Assembly (NCBI GenBank): GCA_944386855.1
Contig: CALXCR010000076.1
Span: 1 to 35,964, forward strand
Source: an uncultured Oscillospiraceae bacterium
GTDB lineage: Bacteria > Bacillota > Clostridia > Oscillospirales > Oscillospiraceae
DNA: 35,964 nucleotides
Reading direction: 5' to 3'
The notes beneath the pieces are model-generated. The model made no database searches. It was not told the DNA's origin and saw nothing but the letters and a program-made list of their open reading frames with translations. Both the position numbers and the translations under genes were made by a program. Positions 1 through 8,569 of the stretch are shown here, in pieces (position 1 is the stretch's first letter; each line of letters begins with the position of its first letter).

Positions 1-2
1 AA

Positions 3-1415
3 AAGAATATAATGATTGCGTCGATAGTGGTCGTGATCTTTGCGTTATTCGTAACTATATTCAGTATCCCGGCGGTTTACGCGGGGAGAACGGCGCTTGT
101 CGTCAGCGGAGAACCGATCTCTGTCGCAGAATATAACTACTATTATTATACTCTTTACTACACATACTACGAGGAGATCTATAACGAGTACGGCACATAT
201 TATGACTTTGCAATGCCGGACGAGGATACTCTGCGCGAGGAGACTCTCACAATGATACAATCCACTGTCCGACTGCTTCAGGAGGCTGAGGCAAACGGTT
301 TTGAAGAGACTGAGGACATGCGTGCCGAGTTTGATGATATGATAGAAGATACAAAATCGGACGCCGAATCAGCTAACAGAACGTTTAATCGTTATCTCAA
401 ATCCATGTACGGCAACGTAATGACAGAGGACGCGTTCATGGATGTAAGCTGGGATTTCTATTTTGCAACCGAATACGCTGACAGTGTCTATGATTCGTTT
501 GAATATTCGCAGGAGGAACTTGACGAATATTATGAGGAGAACAGAGACCGGCTTGACGTCGTTTCATTCAGAGTGTTTGAATTTGTTGCCGAAGAGGTTG
601 AGGACGATCCCGATACCGAAGAGGATGAGACGGTAGATAACGAGACCGCAATGGAAAATGCAAGGCTTGCGGCGGAAGAATTTGCGGGGCAGGTTGAAAG
701 CGAAAGAGATTTTATAGACCTCGCGTACGAATACGCGTCTGAGGACGACAAGGAAACGTATGAGGACGAGGATGCAACGCTTTTGAACCAGAGCGTCGTT
801 GATATTGAGTCCGCATATGTCGAGTGGCTGATGGCCGACGGCAGGCAAAAAGGCGATGTCGGCGTTGAAATAGGCAACACAGGCTATTATGTCGTATATT
901 TTATCGGTATTGATGGCAATGACTATCAGACGGCTAATATTCGGATGATATATAACCTCATCGATATTGTTGCGCCAAGCAATTATGAGACAGAGGAAGA
1001 ATATGATGCCGCTGTAGCGGAAAACATTGAAACAACACGCAGCGATATGGAAGCGATTCTCGATGAGTTTGACGCAGGCGACAGGACCGGCGAATCATTT
1101 GGAGCACTTGCCGAGACATATGACGAGAGCAACAGAACCGATCCGGGAGCGATGATCGAATATGTTTATAAATATCAGTACGTCGATCAGATAAATGACT
1201 GGCTGTTTGAAGAGGAACGTAACGTTGGCGATATAGAGATGTTCCATCTGGAAAACGACGGATTCTATCTTGTGTATTTTGAGGGGTATGGCGATATCTA
1301 TCGCGATTATCTCGCCGATACGGCTCTCCGAAACGACGACTACGAGGCTTTTGAGACAGAGCTATCTGAAAGCGCAACTTCCGAGACTACATTCTGGTAT
1401 AAATTTACTATCTGA
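3..1415 (+). CDS. Secreted/membrane-anchored PrsA/SurA-like peptidyl-prolyl isomerase, 5' partial
   Basis: Probable extracytoplasmic foldase. The reading frame is open to the left edge, and the ATG at 12 has no ribosome binding site, so the true start probably lies outside the window. A hydrophobic segment (signal peptide or anchor) falls in the first 25 residues and ends near PAVYAG. It is followed by a SurA-N-like helical region with a run of tyrosines. Then come two parvulin-like segments, roughly residues 195-310 and 315-430, each ending in a 'GDV/GDI ... GYY/GFYLVYF' strand typical of the rotamase fold. The protein is strongly acidic, as expected outside the membrane. There is no lipobox, so it is not a classical PrsA lipoprotein. 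The parvulin segments look diverged, and isomerase activity is inferred from fold resemblance only. A terminator follows at 1430, so it is the end of its transcription unit. Confidence 0.6.
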   Translation, partial: KNIMIASIVVVIFALFVTIFSIPAVYAGRTALVVSGEPISVAEYNYYYYTLYYTYYEEIYNEYGTYYDFAMPDEDTLREETLTMIQSTVRLLQEAEANGFEETEDMRAEFDDMIEDTKSDAESANRTFNRYLKSMYGNVMTEDAFMDVSWDFYFATEYADSVYDSFEYSQEELDEYYEENRDRLDVVSFRVFEFVAEEVEDDPDTEEDETVDNETAMENARLAAEEFAGQVESERDFIDLAYEYASEDDKETYEDEDATLLNQSVVDIESAYVEWLMADGRQKGDVGVEIGNTGYYVVYFIGIDGNDYQTANIRMIYNLIDIVAPSNYETEEEYDAAVAENIETTRSDMEAILDEFDAGDRTGESFGALAETYDESNRTDPGAMIEYVYKYQYVDQINDWLFEEERNVGDIEMFHLENDGFYLVYFEGYGDIYRDYLADTALRNDDYEAFETELSESATSETTFWYKFTI

Positions 1416-1429
1416 TCTAATTACATTTT

Positions 1430-1465
1430 AACGAGGCGCTGGTTTTATCAGGGCCTCGTTTGTTT
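1430..1465 (+). terminator. Rho-independent terminator after the foldase gene
   Basis: AACGAGGC (1430-1437) pairs perfectly with GCCTCGTT (1453-1460), with a 15-nt loop and a following TGTTT. It separates the foldase gene from spoIIID. Confidence 0.8.
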
Positions 1466-1491
1466 AATATATTTTATCAATGACATACAGA
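1465..1491 (+). promoter_or_regulatory. Candidate sigma-E-type promoter of spoIIID
   Basis: CATACAGA at 1484-1491 resembles the sigma-E -10 (CATACAnT), and TAATATA at 1465-1471 resembles its -35. The 12-nt spacer is 1-2 nt shorter than usual, so the call is tentative. spoIIID is a sigma-E target in Bacillus, which makes the position sensible: the -10 lies about 50 nt before the start codon. Confidence 0.35.
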
Positions 1492-1542
1492 GCGCGAAAA
1501 CTTCATATATTTTGATGAGGAATATTTGTGGGAGTGATGTTA

Positions 1543-1674
1543 TTGAAAACCGACATAGAGGAACGCGCGTGCGATCTGGCCCTGTACATCATTGAAAACA
1601 GATCAACCGTTCGCGCCGCCGCAAAACACTTCAAGGTATCAAAATCTACTGTACATACAGAAGTAACATTTTAG
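1543..1674 (+). CDS. spoIIID: spoIIID, 5' part (interrupted by the intervening element)
   Basis: This is the N-terminal part of the mother-cell transcription factor SpoIIID. The TTG start at 1543 sits 8 nt after GGGAG (1530-1534) and aligns residue for residue with the start of Bacillus SpoIIID. An ATG at 1537 is possible but too close to the ribosome binding site. Residues IEERACDLALYIIE and STVRAAAKHFKVSKSTVH match the family helix-turn-helix. After His38 (codon 1654-1656) similarity stops abruptly. The frame runs five foreign codons (TEVTF) to a TAG at 1674, leaving a 43-residue product cut just after the recognition helix. The missing C-terminal part lies at 10293-10427 in the same phase. 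As it stands the fragment lacks the basic C-terminal DNA-contacting extension and should be inactive. Identification rests on family knowledge plus an exact reconstruction of the joined protein. Confidence 0.93.
   Translation: MKTDIEERACDLALYIIENRSTVRAAAKHFKVSKSTVHTEVTF
1645..1672 (+). other. attL: left junction of the spoIIID intervening element
   Basis: Left recombination site. The core ACATA is at 1653-1657, and the same core occurs at 10289-10293. Beyond the core, 1659-1661 (AGA) also matches 10295-10297. The sequence switches from spoIIID to non-spoIIID here. GTAAC at 1663-1667 on the element side has a counterpart at 10278-10282. The crossover base cannot be fixed inside the 5-bp identity, but every choice gives the same rejoined protein. 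Confidence 0.8.
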
Positions 1675-1753
1675 AGCGCATCATCATTTGTATCGAATAT
1701 ATACCTGTATAAATTGATAAAATCTCTAGGGCGTATACTGGAATTAAAATGAT

Positions 1754-1804
1754 AAAAAGTCTTCCTCAGGCATATTTTAAATGTGGCTTGCAGGGAGACT
1801 TTTT
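1754..1804. terminator. Strong hairpin with A- and T-tracts, probable bidirectional terminator
   Basis: AAAAAGTCT (1754-1762) pairs with AGACTTTTT (1796-1804). The stem continues through a G-U pair and CC/GG to about 13 bp. The A-run and T-run on opposite sides let it work in both directions. It could shield the atp promoter from spoIIID transcription and the reverse. Confidence 0.65.
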
Positions 1805-1818
1805 ATGATGCGGCATAT

Positions 1819-1842
1819 ACCGGAATATAAACCGGAATATAA
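1819..1842 (+). repeat. Exact tandem repeat, 2 x 12 bp (ACCGGAATATAA)
   Basis: ACCGGAATATAA occurs at 1819-1830 and again at 1831-1842, ending about 125 bp upstream of the atp extended -10. It may be a protein binding site; its function is unknown. Confidence 0.7.
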
Positions 1843-1966
1843 GGAAAAATATCGAAGAAATATAATGTATGAATTTCCATATAACTGGTTGTGCATCCTT
1901 ATTAATAAATGACGTATGGTACATGAAACTTTTGACATGTTGACCATGGTATATCCAAAACAAAAC

Positions 1967-1975
1967 TGGTATAAT
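1967..1975 (+). promoter_or_regulatory. Extended -10 promoter for the atp operon
   Basis: TGGTATAAT (1967-1975) is a perfect extended -10 (TGnTATAAT). There is no good -35 at 17 bp, which is usual for this class. Transcription would start near 1982 and give a leader of about 230 nt before atpB. Confidence 0.65.
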
Positions 1976-1981
1976 TGTTCT

Positions 1982-2200
1982 GTTTTAAAAGCATGATGAG
2001 CATTGGTATGTTATCATATGTTTGACTTTGCTTTATTGCGGCGCAAAACACGTCGCGATTATGATCAGCCATGAAAGGCTCTAAAACAAAGCCCGCTATC
2101 TATAACTTGCCTGTGCCGCGGAGATTTTCTGCGGTTTTAATTTTTAATTGCCTTAGTGCTCATCGGCTGTTGAGGGGAGCAAGGCATCACCCCAGTTGAA
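1982..2200 (+). ncRNA. Structured atp leader with alternative hairpins and an internal terminator-like stem
   Basis: AGCC (2067-2070) can pair with GGCT (2077-2080), while the same GGCT can instead pair with AGCC (2090-2093), so the two pairings exclude each other. Next, CCGCGGA (2116-2122) pairs with TTCTGCGG-side bases (2128-2134) and is followed by TTTTAATTTTT, which looks like a terminator. A last nested stem uses GCCTT (2150-2154) with AAGGC (2181-2185) and GCTC (2158-2161) with GAGC (2177-2180). The leader looks like a cis-acting control element such as an attenuator or ion/metabolite sensor. I could not assign it to a known riboswitch class. Confidence 0.45.
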
Positions 2201-2211
2201 AGGAGCAGAAT

Positions 2212-3039
2212 ATGAGCGGTAAAAAGAAAAAAACCGGGATTATGGTCTGGTTGTGTATTGTGGTTCTGCTGCTTGTTGCGGCAATTGTGACATATCCGGC
2301 AGACAGCGAACAAGAACCTATAAAAGAGGTTATGAGAGATGCTGTTTTACACGAAAACGATAAAATAGACCTGTTTGGAGTGATCCAAGTTAATCCTGCG
2401 GTCGTGTCAGGGTTTGTCGTGACCGGCGTTTTGCTTATAGCGGCGGCACTGGTAAGGATTTTTGCAATTCCTAAGTTTAAATATGTCCCGGGAAAATTCC
2501 AAATCGTCATTGAGCAGATTGTGGGGATTTTTGACTCGCTTGCGAAATCGAACAGTCCGCACCGCAATAAGTTTTTAGGAGCATATATATTTGCTGCGGG
2601 AGTATATATTTTCGTTGGCACCATATTTGAACTGTTTGGCCTTCAAGCTGTAACAGTAAACAGTGTCTCAATAGCGCTTCCAGCTCCACTGTCAGATATT
2701 AATGCGGCAATATCGCTTGGCTGCTTATCCTACTGCATTATTCTATCCGGTGGTATTGCCCAAAATAGGCTCAAAGGCGTTGCCAGTACATTAAAAGAGT
2801 TTTCACTGCCGATATCGATGAGCTTCAGGCTTTTCGGCGCGCTACTAAGCGGTCTTCTTGTAACAGAGCTTGTGTATTATTATATTACCCTTAGCTTTGT
2901 ACTTCCTGTCATCGTCGGCGTTATATTCACGTTGCTGCATGCGCTTATACAGACTTATGTTTTAACAATGCTTACGGCATTGTTTTATGGAGAAGTATCA
3001 CATCCAAATGAAAAAAAGCCTAAAAAGCATTCTGCTTGA
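2212..3039 (+). CDS. atpB: F-type ATP synthase subunit a
   Basis: Membrane Fo subunit that forms the two ion half-channels beside the c-ring. It has 275 residues, within the family range, and five or more hydrophobic segments starting near residue 10. The essential stator arginine is R206, in SFRLFGALLSG, equivalent to Arg210 of E. coli. The ATG follows AAGGAG with normal spacing. It is the first gene of the operon, 32 nt ahead of atpE. The tail is lysine-rich and cytoplasmic. No separate atpI gene precedes it. Function is secure from motif and synteny. Confidence 0.95.
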   Translation: MSGKKKKTGIMVWLCIVVLLLVAAIVTYPADSEQEPIKEVMRDAVLHENDKIDLFGVIQVNPAVVSGFVVTGVLLIAAALVRIFAIPKFKYVPGKFQIVIEQIVGIFDSLAKSNSPHRNKFLGAYIFAAGVYIFVGTIFELFGLQAVTVNSVSIALPAPLSDINAAISLGCLSYCIILSGGIAQNRLKGVASTLKEFSLPISMSFRLFGALLSGLLVTELVYYYITLSFVLPVIVGVIFTLLHALIQTYVLTMLTALFYGEVSHPNEKKPKKHSA

Positions 3040-3071
3040 CATATAGGCACACATCTTAGGAGGTAAATAAA

Positions 3072-3452
3072 ATGAACATCAAAAAACTTGTAATGAACAT
3101 TATGCTTGTAGCCTTAATTGCCGCACTCGTCGCCGTACCGGCGTTTGCGCAGAATCAAGACGGATCGGGCAACACAGGTGATGAGGCTGTAACGATAGCG
3201 GCAGAAACAGAGGAAAACGAAGATAGTTCTACCGGCTCGAAGGCTATGGCTGCTGCGCTTGCTGTAGGTATTGCTGCAGCGGGCGGTGCTATCAGCATGG
3301 GTATTGCAATAGCAAAATCATCAGAGGGTATTTCCCGTCAGCCTGAGGCCAGTGACAGCATCAGAACATCGATGATGCTCGGACTTGTCTTTATTGAGAC
3401 CGCTATAATTTACGCCCTGATCGTGGCAATACTTATTATATTCGTTCTGTAA
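3072..3452 (+). CDS. atpE: F-type ATP synthase subunit c with an N-terminal signal-peptide extension
   Basis: Rotor-ring proteolipid. The protein has 126 residues against the usual 70-90 because it carries an extra N-terminus. A signal peptide spans about residues 1-26, with a likely AFA/Q cleavage site, and an acidic linker runs to about residue 54. The two-helix c hairpin follows, with the SRQPEA loop between helices. The ion-binding carboxylate is E109. Thr110 next to it and Tyr114 five residues on recall sodium-binding c subunits (E-S/T....Y), but the helix-1 glutamine of those proteins is replaced by Met. The coupling ion therefore cannot be read with confidence. The ATG follows AGGAGGT. 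The gene is 32 nt after atpB and 15 nt before atpF. Confidence 0.93.
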   Translation: MNIKKLVMNIMLVALIAALVAVPAFAQNQDGSGNTGDEAVTIAAETEENEDSSTGSKAMAAALAVGIAAAGGAISMGIAIAKSSEGISRQPEASDSIRTSMMLGLVFIETAIIYALIVAILIIFVL

Positions 3453-3467
3453 AGGTGAGTGACTAGG

Positions 3468-3959
3468 TTGAACATTCCATTAAATATAGATTTTAATCAG
3501 ATCATACTGCACCTTTTTAACTTCGCCATTTTGGCTGGTGGACTCTATTTTCTGCTTTATAAACCCGTAAAAGAGTTCATGGACAAACGTTCTGCATATT
3601 ATGAGGAGCTTGAGAAGACAGCTAATGATAAGTTGTCCCATGCTACAACTCTTGAAAGCGAATATCAGACCAAAATAGACGAGATCGAGACAGAAATCGT
3701 GCAGATGAAGGCAAAGGCTGTCAAAGAGACCGAAACACTGGCTGACTCAATGCTAAAAAGCGCAAAAGAACAAAGCTGTAAAATGGTTCAGTCTGCAAAA
3801 GAATCGGCGGAGCAGGAGCGCAGCAGAATGCTCAGCGAGGCCAGAGAGCAAATTGCGCAGATTGCCGTTGAGGCAACAAGAAAGCTTTTGGAGGAAAACT
3901 CATCGAAAATTTATGATGAGTTTTTGACAGCGGCGGCAAAGGAGCAGGACGTTGAGTGA
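3468..3959 (+). CDS. atpF: F-type ATP synthase subunit b
   Basis: Peripheral stalk subunit: one N-terminal membrane helix (about residues 10-30, ending LLYKPV) followed by a long charged coiled coil, 163 residues in total. I prefer the TTG at 3468 because it lies about 9 nt after AAAGGTGA (3451-3458). A GTG at 3459 practically touches that ribosome binding site. The 3' end overlaps the next gene by 8 nt, implying coupled translation. A separate delta subunit gene would normally follow here and is absent. Its C-terminal domain is found at the N-terminus of the next protein instead. Confidence 0.93.
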   Translation: MNIPLNIDFNQIILHLFNFAILAGGLYFLLYKPVKEFMDKRSAYYEELEKTANDKLSHATTLESEYQTKIDEIETEIVQMKAKAVKETETLADSMLKSAKEQSCKMVQSAKESAEQERSRMLSEAREQIAQIAVEATRKLLEENSSKIYDEFLTAAAKEQDVE

Positions 3960-5700
3960 GTTGCGAGCAGTATTAAAGGGCATAACGCCGCCTAGCGACG
4001 AGCAGATGTCCGATATAAAATCTTTTTTAGAGAAAAAATACGGTTCTGATATCGTCCTCGCCTGGGAAGATGATAAAACAATAGCCAGCGGCTTTAAGCT
4101 TGAGATAGGCTCGGTCGTATACGATTGGAGTCTAAGAGGCAGGTTTACCCAGCTTAAAGACGCGCTGGCAGATCTGCCTTTTTCTAATGGGCAGATCATT
4201 CCTCTCATTAAAGATATGGTTGCTGGCTGGACACCGCAGGCTCTTGCGGAGGAGATCGGTACGGTCGTATCGGTCGGAGACGGTATTGCCCATGTAAGCG
4301 GTCTCGATCATGCCGCATATGGTGAGATCCTGCTGTTTTCGTCAGGTATAAGAGGAATGGTTCAGGATCTTCAGGCCGACAGGATCGGCTGTATACTTTT
4401 CGGTGATGAGCAGGAGATCGAGCAGGGTGACACGGTCAGACGTACCGGAAAAATGGCCGGTGTTCCTGTTGGAAACGATTTTGTAGGCCGCGTGGTCGAT
4501 GCACTTGGCTCTCCGATAGACGGAAAAGGACCAATAAACGCAGATGATTACCGTCCGATCGAGTCGCCTGCACCGAGTATACTGGACCGTCAGCCTGTCA
4601 ATAAGCCGATGGAGACAGGACTCATAGCTATTGACTCCATGTTTCCGATCGGTCGCGGTCAGCGTGAGCTTATAATAGGTGACCGCCAGACAGGCAAGAC
4701 AACGATAGCCTTGGATACGATCTTAAATCAGAAAGACAACGACGTAATCTGTATATATGTAGCTATCGGACAAAAGGCGAGTTCAGTCGCGCAGCTTGTG
4801 CAGACTCTCCGCCAGCATGGCGCTATGGATTATACAATAGTCGTCAATGCGTCCGCAAACGAGCCTGCGCCGCTACAGTACATTGCCCCATATGCCGGTT
4901 GTGCTTTGGGCGAATTCTTTATGAATGCGGGCAGAGATGTTCTCATCGTATACGATGACCTCTCAAAGCATGCTATTGCATATCGTGCGCTAAGCCTGCT
5001 TTTGGAGCGTTCGCCCGGACGTGAAGCCTATCCTGGTGATGTATTTTATCTGCACTCAAGGCTTTTGGAGAGGGCGGCACATCTGTCTGATGAAAAGGGC
5101 GGCGGTAGTATGACAGCGCTGCCTATAGTAGAAACTCAGGCAGGCGACGTATCGGCGTATATCCCGACAAATATTATTTCTATTACAGACGGTCAAATAT
5201 TCCTTGAGAGCGATCTGTTCTTCTCGGGCCAGCGCCCGGCGGTCAATGTCGGCCTTTCCGTATCTCGTGTCGGCAGAGACGCGCAGACCAGCGCAATGAA
5301 GTCAGCAACGGGTACGATACGCCTTGATTTGGCTCAGTATCGCGAAATGGAAATATTTACACAGTTTTCAAGTGATCTTGATGATACTACAAAACATCAG
5401 CTCATATATGGACAGGGACTTATGCAGCTTTTGAAGCAGGATCAGCACCACCCGCTTAAACAGCACGAGCAGGTGATCCTTCTTGTTGTTGCGCTTGCAC
5501 ATACGATCAAGGATATTCCGCTTGATAAAATAAGTGAGTTCAACAGTGCGCTGTTAAAGTATATTGAAGCGCAAGCTCCGTATATAAGTCGGGATATTGA
5601 GCAAACTGGTAAACTTTCTGAAGAAAACCGTAACAGTATTATTGAGCTGGCGGAAGATTTTCAAAAACGTGTAGTAGAGGGAAAAGCTCGGTTAGGGTAA
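3952..5700 (+). CDS. atpA: Fusion of the delta-subunit C-terminal domain with ATP synthase subunit alpha
   Basis: F1 regulatory/structural nucleotide-binding subunit with an added stalk domain. It has 582 residues, about 80 more than normal alpha. Residues 1-75 resemble the C-terminal domain of delta (AtpH): a helix near FLEKKYGSDIVL, then ASGFKLEIGSVVYD and the signature SLRGRF at 60-65. Typical alpha begins around residue 80, with EEIGTVVSVGDGIAHVSGL following. The P-loop GDRQTGKT is at 243-250. No stop or start separates the two parts. The start is TTG 3952, 7 nt after GGAG (3941-3944), and the gene overlaps atpF. There is no stand-alone atpH, and the delta N-terminal domain that normally docks on alpha is missing, which fits the covalent link having replaced that contact. 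The domain call comes from pattern recognition; a structural prediction would settle it. Confidence 0.92.
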   Translation: MSELRAVLKGITPPSDEQMSDIKSFLEKKYGSDIVLAWEDDKTIASGFKLEIGSVVYDWSLRGRFTQLKDALADLPFSNGQIIPLIKDMVAGWTPQALAEEIGTVVSVGDGIAHVSGLDHAAYGEILLFSSGIRGMVQDLQADRIGCILFGDEQEIEQGDTVRRTGKMAGVPVGNDFVGRVVDALGSPIDGKGPINADDYRPIESPAPSILDRQPVNKPMETGLIAIDSMFPIGRGQRELIIGDRQTGKTTIALDTILNQKDNDVICIYVAIGQKASSVAQLVQTLRQHGAMDYTIVVNASANEPAPLQYIAPYAGCALGEFFMNAGRDVLIVYDDLSKHAIAYRALSLLLERSPGREAYPGDVFYLHSRLLERAAHLSDEKGGGSMTALPIVETQAGDVSAYIPTNIISITDGQIFLESDLFFSGQRPAVNVGLSVSRVGRDAQTSAMKSATGTIRLDLAQYREMEIFTQFSSDLDDTTKHQLIYGQGLMQLLKQDQHHPLKQHEQVILLVVALAHTIKDIPLDKISEFNSALLKYIEAQAPYISRDIEQTGKLSEENRNSIIELAEDFQKRVVEGKARLG

Positions 5701-5709
5701 GGAGCAGAT

Positions 5710-6609
5710 ATGCCGAACACTAAGGAGATAAAAAATCACATAAAGAGCGTTAGGGATACGCAGAAGATCACAAACGCTATGTATCTTATTGCCTCGACTA
5801 AAATGCGCAAAGCAAAAAGTGAGCTCGATAAGACGACACCGTATTTTACCGCTCTCCGCAATGAGATAAAACGCATTTTCAGGACAGACAAGGAAGTTGA
5901 CAGCAAATATTTCTATCCTGTAGAGGGCGGCGCGACTTTAAATGGTACTTATGCCTGCCTTGTTATCACCGCCGACAAAGGTCTTGCAGGTGCATATAAT
6001 CTTAACGTAATAAAAGAAGCACAGAAACTGCTGGCAGAACATGAAGATACAAAGCTTTTTGTTGTAGGCGAATATGGGCGTCAGTTTTTCTCTCAGCACC
6101 ATATCCCAATAGAACGAAGTTTTCTCTATACTGCGCAGAACCCCACTATGCACCGCGCGAGGGAAATTTCGTCGATACTCCTTGAGATGTTTAATAACGG
6201 AGAGCTTGACAAAATATATGTCATATATACCGATTTCAAAAACGGTTTAAATTCAGAGGCAATTTGTACAAGGATACTGCCGTTCCATCGCCGTCAGTTT
6301 ACTGCGACTCCCGGAGCGGAGGAAAATTACGAGTCATTTGAGTTTTCTCCGTCGATAAGCAGTGTATTAGATAATGTCATTCAGAGTTATGTATCCGGGT
6401 TTATTTACAGCGCGCTGGTAGACAGCTTTTGCAGCGAGCAAAATGCGAGGATGACAGCGATGAATTCAGCAAATCAAAATGCGGAGAAGATCATAGACTC
6501 GCTGTCGGTACAGTTTAATCTGGTACGACAGGCAGCGATCACACAAGAGATTACTGAAGTGTCCTCAGGAGCAAGGGCACAAAAGCTTAAACACAGTAAG
6601 GGGGTGTAA
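5710..6609 (+). CDS. atpG: F-type ATP synthase subunit gamma
   Basis: Central rotor shaft linking the alpha3beta3 head to the c-ring. It has 299 residues, a normal length. The N-terminal helix carries the family signature around KSVRDTQKITNAMYLIASTKMRKA, and the C-terminal helix carries RMTAMNSANQNAEKIIDSL and RQAAITQEITEVSSGA. The central part has the usual ITADKGLAGAYN strand. The ATG follows TAAGGAG and lies 9 nt after the alpha stop. Nothing unusual. Confidence 0.96.
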   Translation: MPNTKEIKNHIKSVRDTQKITNAMYLIASTKMRKAKSELDKTTPYFTALRNEIKRIFRTDKEVDSKYFYPVEGGATLNGTYACLVITADKGLAGAYNLNVIKEAQKLLAEHEDTKLFVVGEYGRQFFSQHHIPIERSFLYTAQNPTMHRAREISSILLEMFNNGELDKIYVIYTDFKNGLNSEAICTRILPFHRRQFTATPGAEENYESFEFSPSISSVLDNVIQSYVSGFIYSALVDSFCSEQNARMTAMNSANQNAEKIIDSLSVQFNLVRQAAITQEITEVSSGARAQKLKHSKGV

Positions 6610-8016
<1,407 letters not shown>

Positions 8017-8018
8017 CT

Positions 8019-8438
8019 ATGGACACTTTTCAGGTCTCTATATTAGCCGCTGACAGCGCATTTTATGAAGGGCCGTGCGAATCTCTTGTTGTTCCTACAC
8101 TCAAAGGTCAGTGCGGAATTTTGGCGCATCATAGAAATGTCATCGCAGTTGTTGTGCCGGGTACTCTGAAATACAAAATCCCGGAGCATCCTGCGCAGAT
8201 TGCAGCCGTTTCCTCCGGGATAATAAAAATAGAGGATAACACTGTTCTGGTTTTGGTCGACTCAGCGGAACGCCCCGAAGATATCGATGCAAACAGGGCA
8301 AAACGAGATGCTGATGAGGCCAGAGAGGAGCTTTTGCAGAAGAGGAGCATTCAGGAATACCGCTCAAGTCAGGCAAGACTTGCCAGAGCAATAAACCGCT
8401 TGAGGGTTAAGACTGAGTATCTTGAGGGCAATAAGTGA
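8019..8438 (+). CDS. atpC: F-type ATP synthase subunit epsilon
   Basis: Rotor-foot and inhibitory subunit, 139 residues. The N-terminal beta-sandwich includes FYEGPCESLVVPTLKGQCG and LAHHRN. A two-helix C-terminal domain (about residues 88-135) is rich in Arg, Ala and Glu. The start is 2 nt after the beta stop, so translation is coupled. It is the last gene of the operon, followed by a terminator at 8450. Confidence 0.95.
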   Translation: MDTFQVSILAADSAFYEGPCESLVVPTLKGQCGILAHHRNVIAVVVPGTLKYKIPEHPAQIAAVSSGIIKIEDNTVLVLVDSAERPEDIDANRAKRDADEAREELLQKRSIQEYRSSQARLARAINRLRVKTEYLEGNK

Positions 8439-8449
8439 ATAATGACAGT

Positions 8450-8490
8450 ATATCCCCAGACGGTATTTTACAGTTTGGGGATATTTTTAT
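8450..8490 (+). terminator. Terminator of the atp operon
   Basis: TATCCCCA (8451-8458) pairs with TGGGGATA (8476-8483), with an extra A-T pair outside and TTTTTA following. It isolates the recombinase unit from atp transcription. Confidence 0.85.
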
Positions 8491-8503
8491 TGCCGCCTGC
8501 CGG

Positions 8504-8532
8504 TAATATTTTTACCTGTACACGCATACAAA
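8504..8532 (+). promoter_or_regulatory. Sigma-E-like (mother-cell) promoter for the recombinase unit
   Basis: TAATATT (8504-8510), 14-nt spacer, CATACAAA (8525-8532). This fits the sigma-E consensus (KMATATT, 13-15 nt, CATACAnT) at all but the last -10 base. The predicted start is near 8539, about 30 nt before the small ORF. No sigma-A promoter of comparable quality was seen in this gap. Mother-cell control is what a skin-type recombinase needs. Confidence 0.62.
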
Positions 8533-8569
8533 TTAAATAAGAAGACGGCGGAGAGGGGTTGTTGGCGTT

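Larger units (their letters stand above)
1675..1966. other. Non-coding left end of the element
   Basis: No credible gene. The only ORF of note, on the minus strand at 1766-1963, runs over a terminator-like hairpin and has low-complexity aromatic content, so it was not accepted. The stretch contains a strong hairpin (1754-1804) and an exact tandem repeat (1819-1842), and is AT-rich. Confidence 0.6.

Noticed and set aside
1543-1674. spoIIID fragment as a simple decayed pseudogene
   Set aside because: The missing part is present, in phase, at the other side of a recombinase element with a shared core; a random truncation would not give this.
1766-1963. 65-residue minus-strand ORF in the element's left end
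   Set aside because: Starts upstream of no ribosome binding site, runs over a terminator-like hairpin and tandem repeats, and is low-complexity.
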